Shown here one piece after another: positions 44,735 to 53,103 of a stretch of 64,000 nucleotides of DNA. The translations under genes and the position numbers were made by a program. How positions within the stretch are numbered: the first letter of the stretch is position 1; each line of letters opens with the position of its first letter. The notes beneath the pieces are model-generated. The model was not told the DNA's origin. It saw nothing but the letters and a program-made list of their open reading frames with translations, and ran no database searches. The DNA is from RHKX01 sp963823275 (GTDB lineage Bacteria > Actinomycetota > Thermoleophilia > Solirubrobacterales > 70-9), in assembly GCA_963823275.1 (NCBI GenBank), contig CAWGKW010000002.1, positions 496,001 to 560,000 on the forward strand, in the 5' to 3' direction.

Positions 44735-46207
44735 TTGAACCGCGGCGTCGTCGCCGCCGGGCATCCGGCCACGGCCGAGGCCGGCGCATGGGCGCTACGC
44801 GAGGGCGGCAACGCCGTCGACGCCGCGATCGCTGCGGTCGTCGCCTCGCTTTCGGCGGAGAGCCCGCTCACCGGCCTGGGAGCCGGCGGCTTCATGCTCG
44901 TCCACCGCCCGGGGACGGAACCTCGGCTGCTCGACTTCTTCGTCGCCGTCGGCGGCCTCAACGGTCGCCGGAGCCTGGAGCAGCTCAAGCCGATCACGGT
45001 CGACTTCGGCGACACCACCCAGGTCTTCAACATCGGCGTGGCTTCCTGCGGCGTGCCCGGAGTGCCGAGCGGCCTCGCCGCCGCCGCCGAACGATTCGGG
45101 TCCATCCCGCTGGCGGACCTCGTCGTGCCCGGGGTCGAGCTGGCTCGCGGTGGGCTGACGATCAACCGGGAGCAGGCCTATCTGTTCGAGATCCTCGAGC
45201 CGATCCTCGCCGGAGAGCCGGCCGGGGCTGCCGTCTACGCCCCGCACGGCAGGATGCTCGGGCTCGGCGAGCGGATCTCGTTCCCGGAGCTGGCTGAAAC
45301 CCTCGAGCGGCTCGGCGCCGATGGGCCTGAGCCCTTCTACCACGGCGACATCTCGTCGGCGATCGCAGCGACCGTCGAGGGGCGGGGTGGGACGGTCGGG
45401 GCCGCCGACCTCGCCGCCTACGAAACGGCTGTGAGGGAGCCCGTCCGGGCGATCTACGCGGGCTGTGAGATCCTCAGCAACCCGCCGCCGTCTTCGGGCG
45501 GCATCCTGATCGCCTACGCACTCGAGTTGCTCACCCGGCTCGGGGCGGCCGACGCCGAGAGCCTGGTCGCGGTCATGGAGCAGGCTCAGAACGCCCGTAC
45601 TCGCGAGTTTCTGGCGGGCCTCTACGAACCCGGTTTCGATCGGCAGTTCCTCGGCGATCGGCTCGGCTCAACCACCCACATCACCGCCCTCGACAGCGAT
45701 GGCGGCTGCGCGAGCGTCACCTGCTCGAACGGCTCGGGCTCAGGCGTCTTCGTTGAGGGCACCGGGATCCAGCTCAACAACATGCTCGGCGAGGAGGACC
45801 TGAACCCGTTCGGCTTTCATTCCACGGTCGCCGGCCGGCGCATGCCCTCGATGATGTCTCCCACCTTGGCCCTCCGCGACGGCGAGCTCGTGCTCGGCCT
45901 CGGCAGCGGCGGCTCCAACCGGATCCGCTCGGCGATCACGCAGACCGTCATTCGGTATCTCGGCGACGGCCTCGACCTCGACGATGCCGTGAACGCGCCT
46001 CGCGTCCATTTCGAGGCGGGGACGGTGCACGCGGAGCCGGGGATCGATCCGGCGGCGTTGCGAGGCCTCGAGGAACGCGGGTACGAGGTCGTCCGCTGGC
46101 GTGACCGGAGCCTCTTCTTCGGCGGCGTCCACGCGGTCGCCCTCGGGCGGGGCCTTCCCGAGGCGAGCGGGGACCCCCGCCGTGGCGGTGCGGTCGCCTT
46201 CGCCTGA
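44735..46207 (+). CDS. ggt: Gamma-glutamyltransferase family protein
   Basis: This 490-residue Ntn-hydrolase is made as a proenzyme that cuts itself at T313 in STTHITALDSDG, the new N-terminal nucleophile. The large-subunit part shows GGNAVDAAIAA and GLGAGGFM, and the small subunit has SNGSGSG and PRMHFEAG-like PRVHFEAG. There is no signal peptide, so it is probably cytoplasmic. TTG at 44735 is the likely start, without a strong ribosome binding site. It is 27 bases downstream of ftsZ. Confidence 0.92.
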   Translation: MNRGVVAAGHPATAEAGAWALREGGNAVDAAIAAVVASLSAESPLTGLGAGGFMLVHRPGTEPRLLDFFVAVGGLNGRRSLEQLKPITVDFGDTTQVFNIGVASCGVPGVPSGLAAAAERFGSIPLADLVVPGVELARGGLTINREQAYLFEILEPILAGEPAGAAVYAPHGRMLGLGERISFPELAETLERLGADGPEPFYHGDISSAIAATVEGRGGTVGAADLAAYETAVREPVRAIYAGCEILSNPPPSSGGILIAYALELLTRLGAADAESLVAVMEQAQNARTREFLAGLYEPGFDRQFLGDRLGSTTHITALDSDGGCASVTCSNGSGSGVFVEGTGIQLNNMLGEEDLNPFGFHSTVAGRRMPSMMSPTLALRDGELVLGLGSGGSNRIRSAITQTVIRYLGDGLDLDDAVNAPRVHFEAGTVHAEPGIDPAALRGLEERGYEVVRWRDRSLFFGGVHAVALGRGLPEASGDPRRGGAVAFA

Positions 46208-46231
46208 GGGGCCGGGAAGGCCCGACTGGAG

Positions 46232-46870
46232 CTAGTCGATCTTCGGGATCGTGCCCGGCTTGTGGCCGTTGGTCCGCGCCTGGTTGGCGTCCCTGCGCGC
46301 TCGAAGCAGGCCCGAATGGAGCTTCCGCAGGGAGATCGAGAGCGATTGCAGGCGCTCTCTCTCGTCCTCCTCCTCGAGCAGCAGCTGTTTGTCGACCGGT
46401 GGCATCTCGACCTGCGCGGCGATCGGATAGGCGGAGCTCGACGCCTCGGCCCTCGCCGGATCGGCACCGACCGCTTCGAGCAGCTTCGCGAACGCCTGCT
46501 GGGCTTCCTCGAGCTCCGCTGAGAGCTCGGACGTCGAGTCATCGACATCGATCATCTCGACCAGCGCCGCGGGCCATTCCTCGGTCTCGAACCGGTCGAG
46601 CACGCGAAACGGGGCCTCGCCGCGGACGACGATGTCCATCGTGCCGTCCTCGTGCCGCTCGACCACATCGGCGACCAGCGCGCTGCAGCCGACCGACCGA
46701 GCTCCGTCCTCGTCGCGGAACAGGATCCCGAGCGGGAGGTCACGCTCGATGCAGTCATTGACCATCAGGCGGTAACGCTCCTCGAAGATGTGCAGCGGGA
46801 CGCGCTCGGCGGGCACGAGGCTGAGCGGCAGCTCGAAGATCGGCAGCTCGCTGGAGATGGATTCGTCCAC
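46232..46870 (-). CDS. LON peptidase N-terminal (substrate-binding) domain protein
   Basis: This 212-residue stand-alone LON-N domain starts LPIFELPLSLVPAERVPLHIFEERYRLMV, the exact family pattern. A helical C-terminal half follows. There is no ATPase or protease domain. Its GTG is preceded by TATCAT with six bases between, a leaderless arrangement. It is divergent from the cyclase gene. Confidence 0.9.
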   Translation of the reverse strand: MDESISSELPIFELPLSLVPAERVPLHIFEERYRLMVNDCIERDLPLGILFRDEDGARSVGCSALVADVVERHEDGTMDIVVRGEAPFRVLDRFETEEWPAALVEMIDVDDSTSELSAELEEAQQAFAKLLEAVGADPARAEASSSAYPIAAQVEMPPVDKQLLLEEEDERERLQSLSISLRKLHSGLLRARRDANQARTNGHKPGTIPKID

Positions 46871-46876
46871 GCACCG

Positions 46877-46882
46877 ATGATA
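46877..46882 (-). promoter_or_regulatory. Leaderless -10 element of the LON-domain gene
   Basis: On the minus strand TATCAT is followed by CGGTGC and the GTG at 46870. Confidence 0.5.
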
Positions 46883-46923
46883 TGGCCACGCGCCCTTCGT
46901 CCCTTAGCGCGAGAATGTGGGCG

Positions 46924-48111
46924 ATGAGTTCGTCGATCGACTTCGAGGCCGAAGGCCTGCTTGACGGGCTCGATGGCGATGAGCGCGAGAGCCGGCTCGC
47001 CTTGCTCGAGCGGCTGGCCGACGACGGGGCCGAGCTCGCCGAGCTCCGTGATGCGGTGGTCGGCGGCCGCCTTGCGCTGATGCCCCTGGAACGGATGCTC
47101 GCGGGACGGCCCCGCTACACGTTCGAGGAGGTCGCTGAGCTCTCCGGGGTTCCGATCGACGAGCTCGAGCGACAGTGGCGCTCGATCGGCCTCGCGGTGC
47201 CCAACCGGGACGAGGTCGTGATGAGCCGCGAGGACCTCAACGCCTCCAACCGAATGCGCGCCATCCTCGATGCCGGCCTGGCCCCCGAGCAGTTGGCGGA
47301 GCTCGGGCGCACGATCGCCGTCGCGATGTCGCAGTTCGCGGCTGCCTCTCGCCAGGTGGTCGGCGCGAACTTCGTCGGCGGAGGAGGCGCCGAAAACGAG
47401 GTCTCCGACCGGGTCGCGGAAGGCGCCGGCGGGCTGATCCCGACGGTCGGCCCGACTCTCGACTACGTCTACCGCAGGCACCTTCGCGAGCAGCTTCGTC
47501 ATGCAGCCTTCGACGAGGGCGACGAGACCAGGATCGGGGGAGGGCTGCCCGCCGCCGGGGCGATCGCGGTCGGTTTCGCCGATCTCGTCGGGTTCACGAA
47601 GATGGGAGAGCAGCTTCCGCCCGAGGAGATCGGCCGCGTCACCGGCAGGCTGGAGGAGGCGGCGGGCGAGGTCGCTCACGGACCGGTCAGGCTGGTCAAG
47701 CTGATCGGCGACGCCGCGATGCTCGCCTCGCCCGACACCACCGCGCTGCTCGAGGCGATGCTCGAGCTCGTCGAGACGATGGCCGCGGAGGAGGAAGGCT
47801 TCCCGCTGGTCCGGGCGGGGATGGCATACGGCCCCGCCTTCACCCGTGGCGGCGACTATTACGGTCGTCCGGTCAATCTGGCCAGTCGGATCACCGAGTT
47901 CGCCCGGCCGGGCAGCGTTCTGATCGACTCCGAGGTCCGCGACCGCATCGACGGGGACGCTTACCGTCTCTCCCGGGCCGGCCGCAAGCATCTGAAGGGG
48001 ATCTCCGAGGGCGTCGAGCTCCTCCGTGTCCGACGATTCGAGACCGCGGCTGAGGGCGATCCCGAGGCCGATGGGAATGATCAGCGCGGGAGGGGGGATC
48101 GCCGTACTTAG
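46924..48111 (+). CDS. Class III adenylate cyclase with autoregulatory N-terminal domain (Rv2212-like)
   Basis: This 395-residue protein has an N-terminal cyclase regulatory domain (about 1-190, with MerR-like RYTFEEVAELSGVPIDELERQWRSIG). The catalytic domain (about 210-375) has the two metal aspartates in GFADLVGFT and KLIGDAAML, and ends NLASRITEFARPGSVL. The layout matches mycobacterial Rv2212, a pH-sensitive adenylate cyclase. ATG 46924 is favoured because GAGAAT lies 7 bases upstream; an in-frame ATG at 46882 is possible. It makes cAMP in the cytoplasm. Confidence 0.87.
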   Translation: MSSSIDFEAEGLLDGLDGDERESRLALLERLADDGAELAELRDAVVGGRLALMPLERMLAGRPRYTFEEVAELSGVPIDELERQWRSIGLAVPNRDEVVMSREDLNASNRMRAILDAGLAPEQLAELGRTIAVAMSQFAAASRQVVGANFVGGGGAENEVSDRVAEGAGGLIPTVGPTLDYVYRRHLREQLRHAAFDEGDETRIGGGLPAAGAIAVGFADLVGFTKMGEQLPPEEIGRVTGRLEEAAGEVAHGPVRLVKLIGDAAMLASPDTTALLEAMLELVETMAAEEEGFPLVRAGMAYGPAFTRGGDYYGRPVNLASRITEFARPGSVLIDSEVRDRIDGDAYRLSRAGRKHLKGISEGVELLRVRRFETAAEGDPEADGNDQRGRGDRRT

Positions 48112-48148
48112 AGTCCGTTAACGCCCGCGACCGAGAATCGAGAGCGCG

Positions 48149-49900
48149 ATGCTGTTGCTGGTGGGATTCGCGCTGGTCGCGGGAGCGGGGACCGCGCTTT
48201 CGCCCTGCGTGCTGCCGATTCTGCCCGCGGTGCTGTCGGCGGGTGTCACCGGTGGCCGCCGACGGCCGCTCGGCATCGTCATCGGGCTGACCCTCTCGTT
48301 CACGTTCGCCGCGGTTGCATTGGTCTACCTGATCGACGCGCTCGGCCTGCCCGACGACATCCAGCGGATCATCGCCATCGTCGTCCTCCTCGGGTTCGGG
48401 ATCGCCCTCATGGTCCCCCCGATCGGCGACCGCATCGAGGCGTGGATCTCCAGCGTCGTCGGAGCTCCCCGGATGCGCAGCGGCGACGGGTTCGGCTCCG
48501 GGCTGGTCCTCGGCGGCGCGCTCGGGATGGCCTACTTTCCGTGTGCCGGACCGATCCTCGCCGGCGTGATCACCGTCTCGGCCGCGCAGGACTTCACGGC
48601 CGGCCGGCTGCTGATCGCCTTCTCCTACGCGCTCGGTTCCGCGGCCGTCCTCTACGCGATCCTGATCTTCGGGCGTCGCTTCACCGATCGCCTCAAGGGC
48701 CACCAGCGCCAGATCCAGGTGGCGATGGGAGGCGTAATGGTCGCGGTCGCCGTGCTGATGACGCTCAACCTCGACGTCCGCTTCCAGAACGCGATCGCCG
48801 AGGATCTCCCCGCGTTTCTGACGAACCCCGCGGGCGGTCTGCAGGAATCCGAGGCCGTGGCCTCCCGAATCTCCGGCCTCGACGGAGGGGTCGGCGGTGA
48901 CGCCAGCGAGGGTGGAGGGGCGGAAGCGGCTCGGGGCTCGAAGCTGCCCCTGCTCGCTCCCGCGCCCGAGATCACCGATCCGGGCGAGTTCTTCAACACC
49001 GCCGGCGGTGAGCCGGTGTCGATCGCCGAGCTCAACGCCGAGGGCAAGACCGTGCTGATCGACTTCTGGACCTACACCTGCATCAACTGCATTCGCACCC
49101 TTCCCGAGGTCGAGTCCTGGTATGAGAGCTACGCCGGTGACGGGCTGGTCGTGATCGGCGTCCACACCCCCGAGTTCCCGTTCGAGCGTGACGCCGGCAA
49201 CGTCGCTGACGCGATCGATCGGAACGACCTCACCTACCCCGTCGTCCAGGACAACGACTACGGGACCTGGAACGCCTTCGGCAACCAGTACTGGCCCGCC
49301 AAGTACCTGATCGATTCCAGCGGCGAGGTCAGATACGCCCATTTCGGCGAGGGCGACTACGACGAGACCGAGGACGCCATCCGCAGCCTGCTCTCCGAGG
49401 ACGTCGCCCTGGGCGCCCCCGCCGAGCAGGTGAAGGCCGAGACCGCCGATCCGAGGCTCCGGACCCCCGAGACCTACCTCGGCGCTGCCCGTGCCCAGGG
49501 ATGGACGAACACCAGAGCCGGCACGCTGCCCTCCGGCCGCAGGGACTTCGCCGGCCGGCCGGCCGAACCCCCGGCCCCGAACGACTTCACCTACTCAGGA
49601 GACTGGAACATCTCCGACGAGAGCGCCACCGCGGTGCAGGACGCCCGAATCGACGCCACCTTCACCGCCGGAAAGGCCTTCCTGGTGCTCGGCTCCCCCG
49701 ACCAGGAGCGAGACTTGCAGGTCCTCCTCGACGGCAGGCCCGTCTCCGCAGCCGACGCCGGTCAGGACGTCGCCGACGGTGTGCTGACCGTCGGCCCCCA
49801 GCGCCTCTACGAACTCGTCGACCTCCCGAGGGCCGGCACCCACACCCTCACGCTCGAGTTCGCGCCGGGCATCGCGGGTTACGCCTTCACGTTCGGGTAG
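48149..49900 (+). CDS. dipZ: DipZ-type cytochrome c biogenesis/thiol-disulfide protein (CcdA-thioredoxin fusion)
   Basis: This 583-residue protein has a CcdA/DsbD-like membrane half with redox cysteines in SPCVLPILPAV (C20) and YFPCAGP. A linker joins it to an extracytoplasmic TlpA/AhpC-like domain with the active site TCINC (WTYTCINCIRTLP). The C-terminal carbohydrate-binding-module-like domain (about 440-583) is known from M. tuberculosis DipZ (Rv2874). It moves electrons from cytoplasmic thiols across the membrane. Its end overlaps the convergent methyltransferase gene by 22 bases. Confidence 0.93.
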   Translation: MLLLVGFALVAGAGTALSPCVLPILPAVLSAGVTGGRRRPLGIVIGLTLSFTFAAVALVYLIDALGLPDDIQRIIAIVVLLGFGIALMVPPIGDRIEAWISSVVGAPRMRSGDGFGSGLVLGGALGMAYFPCAGPILAGVITVSAAQDFTAGRLLIAFSYALGSAAVLYAILIFGRRFTDRLKGHQRQIQVAMGGVMVAVAVLMTLNLDVRFQNAIAEDLPAFLTNPAGGLQESEAVASRISGLDGGVGGDASEGGGAEAARGSKLPLLAPAPEITDPGEFFNTAGGEPVSIAELNAEGKTVLIDFWTYTCINCIRTLPEVESWYESYAGDGLVVIGVHTPEFPFERDAGNVADAIDRNDLTYPVVQDNDYGTWNAFGNQYWPAKYLIDSSGEVRYAHFGEGDYDETEDAIRSLLSEDVALGAPAEQVKAETADPRLRTPETYLGAARAQGWTNTRAGTLPSGRRDFAGRPAEPPAPNDFTYSGDWNISDESATAVQDARIDATFTAGKAFLVLGSPDQERDLQVLLDGRPVSAADAGQDVADGVLTVGPQRLYELVDLPRAGTHTLTLEFAPGIAGYAFTFG

Positions 49901-50835
49901 GGCGCCGGTGGAGCGGACCATCCCGGCTTGCGCGCCGAGAAGACCAGGTTGTAGAAGAGCTCAGGGGGCAGGTTCGGCTCGAGCAACGCGTTGTCGACCC
50001 GTTGCAGGCCGAGGTAGCTGCGGAAGGCGAAGAGGCGCCATCGATGGGGGATCTCATCGGGCTCGGCGGTCGACTCGACGGTGCGCAGCCACCAGCCGTA
50101 GAGGTTCGCGAGCAGCTCCTCGCCGCGGATCCTGACCCGCTCGAAGCCGGCCCCCCCGAAGATCTCCCTGATCCTGCGGGGCTCGAAGGCATGGACGTCG
50201 ACCTCCGACTCGAGCGCGTGACCGTAGTCGGGGTCGGAGCCGTCGCCGGCGCCGCGCTTGCCGGCGCCGACCGCCCGACGCCAGATCGGGGCCGCGGCGA
50301 TCGCGGCGCGTTTCGGCAGGGCGGCGATCTGGTCGCCGTAGGCGGACGGCTCGCCGCAGAAGACGATGGTCCCGCCGGGCTTCAGCACCCGCATGAACTC
50401 GGCTGCAGCCGAGTCGAGGTCGGGGATGTGGTGGAGGACGGCGTGGCCTAGGACCAGGTCGAACGTGTCGTCCTCGAACGGCAGCGTCTCGGCATCGGTG
50501 ACGACGGTGTCGACGTCGAGGCCGAGCTCGGAGGCGTTGGCCTCCAGGGCCCGCAGCATGGCGGGCGCGATGTCGGTTGCGGTCAGCCGCTCGATCGTGC
50601 CGGTGGCCGCCAGGTTGAGCGAGAAGTAGCCGGTGCCGGCACCGATCTCGAGCGCGTGCTCCCAGACGCCCGGCTCCGCCCCGAGTGCCTTGCTCAGCTT
50701 GGCTCGGACCTGCGCCCGACCGGTTTCGGCGAAGTCGATTCCCCACTTGGCGTCGTAGGAGTCGGCGGCGAGCTCGTGATAGCGGGTGTTGACGTCACGA
50801 ATCTGCTCCGCCGTGGCGTCGGGGGCCGCTGGCAT
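49879..50835 (-). CDS. Class I SAM-dependent methyltransferase
   Basis: This 318-residue protein has the UbiE/methyltransferase-11 fold: motif I ALEIGAGTGYFSLNL, acid-loop TATDIAPAM, motif post-I VVTDAETLPFEDDTFDLVLGHAVLHHI and FMRVLKPGGTIVF. A C-terminal domain of about 120 residues is unassigned. TACAGT lies 8 bases before the ATG with no ribosome binding site. It is divergent from a second methyltransferase gene with 27 bases between. The substrate is unknown. Confidence 0.88.
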   Translation of the reverse strand: MPAAPDATAEQIRDVNTRYHELAADSYDAKWGIDFAETGRAQVRAKLSKALGAEPGVWEHALEIGAGTGYFSLNLAATGTIERLTATDIAPAMLRALEANASELGLDVDTVVTDAETLPFEDDTFDLVLGHAVLHHIPDLDSAAAEFMRVLKPGGTIVFCGEPSAYGDQIAALPKRAAIAAAPIWRRAVGAGKRGAGDGSDPDYGHALESEVDVHAFEPRRIREIFGGAGFERVRIRGEELLANLYGWWLRTVESTAEPDEIPHRWRLFAFRSYLGLQRVDNALLEPNLPPELFYNLVFSARKPGWSAPPAPYPNVKA

Positions 50836-50843
50836 AGCCGGGG

Positions 50844-50853
50844 ACTGTACCGT
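50844..50853. promoter_or_regulatory. Overlapping divergent -10 elements
   Basis: ACTGTACCGT reads TACCGT on the plus strand (50848-50853, 9 bases before GTG 50863). On the minus strand it reads TACAGT (50849-50844, 8 bases before ATG 50835). Both share a central GTAC, so the two polymerases cannot bind at once. Confidence 0.5.
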
Positions 50854-50862
50854 CCGCCCGCG

Positions 50863-51633
50863 GTGACTCCCTCCGAAAAGCGGTACCTGCAGGCCAATCA
50901 GCCCTCCGGCGTTCCCGCGCTGGAGCTGACCGGCGAGCGCACCCTTCCCGATGTGCCCGAGGAGAACTACTGGTTCCGGCGCCACCTGGCCGTCTACGAA
51001 TGGATCGCATTGCAGGTCGGCGGCATGAGGGTCGCCGACCTGGCCTGCGGTGAGGGATACGGGTCGAACGTGCTCGCCGAGGCTGCGGCCGATGTCGTCG
51101 GAATCGACGCCAACCCGGAAGCTCACGAGCACGCGCGGGCCCGTTACGTACGCCCCAACCTCCGTTTCGTGCGGGACCTCGTCGAGAACGTCAGTGGCCC
51201 GCTGGACGCCGTCGTCTTCCTGCAGACGATCGAGCACATCGAGGACGTGCCGGCGCTGCTCGGCGCGATCGCGGGGGCTGCGCCGCTGGCCTTCATCTCC
51301 ACCCCGAACCGGCTCACCCTGGCTCCCGACGGCGCCGAGAAGTCGGACAACCCGTGGCACCTCCGCGAGTACACGATCGCGGAGTACCGCGAGGTGCTCG
51401 AGCCGGCCTTCGCCGAGGTCGAGATCCGCGGCCTCTTTCACGCGGGCAAGCTCGCCGTCCACGAGCGGGCGATCGGATTCGGCTGGGACCGCGTCCACTC
51501 GCTACTGCACATCACCAGGCCGTTCTACGACCGGTTCACACCGGCGATCAGCGCCTCCGACTTCGCCCTCAAGAGCGAATCCGAGGCAGATCTCAGCAAG
51601 GCGCTGGACTTCGTGGCCGTCTGCCGCGGGTGA
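50863..51633 (+). CDS. SAM-dependent methyltransferase, Rv3030-like
   Basis: This 256-residue protein begins GERTLPDVPEENYWFRRHLAVYEW, a pattern typical of Rv3030-type methyltransferases. It has motif I VADLACGEGYGSNVL, then VGIDANPEAHEHA and FISTPNRLTL with NPWHLREYT. Its stop overlaps the GH57 gene start (GTGA). In mycobacteria the equivalent gene belongs to the methylglucose lipopolysaccharide pathway; that role here is inference from order and similarity. Confidence 0.85.
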   Translation: MTPSEKRYLQANQPSGVPALELTGERTLPDVPEENYWFRRHLAVYEWIALQVGGMRVADLACGEGYGSNVLAEAAADVVGIDANPEAHEHARARYVRPNLRFVRDLVENVSGPLDAVVFLQTIEHIEDVPALLGAIAGAAPLAFISTPNRLTLAPDGAEKSDNPWHLREYTIAEYREVLEPAFAEVEIRGLFHAGKLAVHERAIGFGWDRVHSLLHITRPFYDRFTPAISASDFALKSESEADLSKALDFVAVCRG

Positions 51634-53084
51634 CCTCGGACCTGAGGGCCGGCGAAGCGATGATCGCGGAGAACCAGGGGCGGGGGCGGGTCGGCGACAT
51701 CGCCATCGTCCTGCATTCGCACATGCCCTACGTCGAGGGCTTCGGGACCTACCCCTTCGGTGAGGAGTGGCTGTTCGACGCCGTGGTCCGCTCGCATCTG
51801 CCGGTCCTCGAGGCGGCGCGGGACGTGACGATCACCGTCACACCCGTCCTCGCCGATCAGCTCGAGGACTCGGGGGTGGGGGAGCGCCTGCTCGAATTCG
51901 TCCGCGAGTACCGGGTGGGCTCGGCGGACCGGGACGCTCGCGATGTCGAGGCGGCACTGATCCCCGCCTGCGAGGCGGAGGCGGCGCGTTACCGACGCGC
52001 TCTCAGCACCCTCGAGGGTTTCGGCGGCAACCCGCTCAGGGCGTTCGCCGAGGCCGCGGAGGCGGGGCGGGTCGAGCTCGTCACCTCCGCGGCGACCCAC
52101 GCGCTGCTGCCGCTGCTCGCCACCCGCCCCGGACGCCTGCTGCAGATCGAGACCGGCCTCCGCTCCCATCGGCGCCGGTTCGGACCGACGCGGGGCTTCT
52201 GGTTGCCCGAGTGCGCCTATGAGCCCGGCCTCGAGCACCTGCTGGCCGAGTTCGGGATCGAGTACTTCTGCACGGACCAGTCGGCCAACGAGCCGGCCAC
52301 CTGCGCGATGCGCCCGATCGCCACCGACGGTCCGGTCGCCTTCCCGATCGACTGGGAGGCGGTGCAGTGGCTGTGGTCGTGGGGCGGCTACCCGGCGGAT
52401 TCACGCTATGCCGACTTTCACGCCAAGTCGCTGCGAGGGTGCCGGCCCTGGTCGATCGCGGGCGAGCCCTATGACCCGGACGCGGCCGCCGATCGCGCCC
52501 GCGAGCAGGCGCGGGAGTTCGCCCGCGATGTGGCCGCACGTCTCGATCGGTACAGGTCGGCCGCAGGCCGGCGCGGCCTCCTGACCTTCGCGATCGACAC
52601 CGAGCTGCTCGGTCATTGGTGGTGGGAGGGGCCGACCTGGCTCGAGCAGGTGCTGATCGAGCTCCCGGAGTCCGGAGTCCGCCCGATCACCCTTGGCCAG
52701 GCGCGCGCTGAACATGAGCCGGAGCGACGGCCGCTTGCCGCCTCGACCTGGGGTGAGGGCAAGGATCGCCGCACCTGGGACTCGCCGCCGGTTGCCGATC
52801 TCGCCTGGGCCGCACGGCGACTCGAGCTCCGCGTCCTCCGAGAGGTGTCCTCAGGAGGACTTCAGGGGCGGGCTCTGGCGAGGGCGGCACGGGAGCTGCT
52901 CGCGGTCCAGGCGAGCGATTGGGCCTTTCTCGACTACAACCGCCAGACCGGCGACTACCCCTACCAGCGTCTGCTCGACCACTCCCGCTCGCTGTTCGAG
53001 GCCATAGAATGCGGCGCGTCGACGGAACCGGCCATGCGCAACCTCGCGCCCGACCTGACCCCGGCGCCGCTGCTCGAACCTTGA
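51630..53084 (+). CDS. GH57 family 1,4-alpha-glucan branching enzyme (DUF1957), Rv3031-like
   Basis: This 484-residue GH57 (beta/alpha)7 enzyme has the N-terminal HSHMPYVEGFGTYPFGEEWL, the nucleophile glutamate in FWLPECAYEPGLE and the acid aspartate in FAIDTELLGHWWWEGPTWL. The C-terminal helical domain DUF1957 follows. Such enzymes introduce alpha-1,6 branches into glucans. The GTG at 51630 overlaps the upstream stop; ATG 51660 is an alternative. It is followed 19 bases later by the GT4 gene. Confidence 0.9.
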   Translation: MTSDLRAGEAMIAENQGRGRVGDIAIVLHSHMPYVEGFGTYPFGEEWLFDAVVRSHLPVLEAARDVTITVTPVLADQLEDSGVGERLLEFVREYRVGSADRDARDVEAALIPACEAEAARYRRALSTLEGFGGNPLRAFAEAAEAGRVELVTSAATHALLPLLATRPGRLLQIETGLRSHRRRFGPTRGFWLPECAYEPGLEHLLAEFGIEYFCTDQSANEPATCAMRPIATDGPVAFPIDWEAVQWLWSWGGYPADSRYADFHAKSLRGCRPWSIAGEPYDPDAAADRAREQAREFARDVAARLDRYRSAAGRRGLLTFAIDTELLGHWWWEGPTWLEQVLIELPESGVRPITLGQARAEHEPERRPLAASTWGEGKDRRTWDSPPVADLAWAARRLELRVLREVSSGGLQGRALARAARELLAVQASDWAFLDYNRQTGDYPYQRLLDHSRSLFEAIECGASTEPAMRNLAPDLTPAPLLEP

Positions 53085-53103
53085 GCCCCCGCAAGCCCCT
53101 CAC

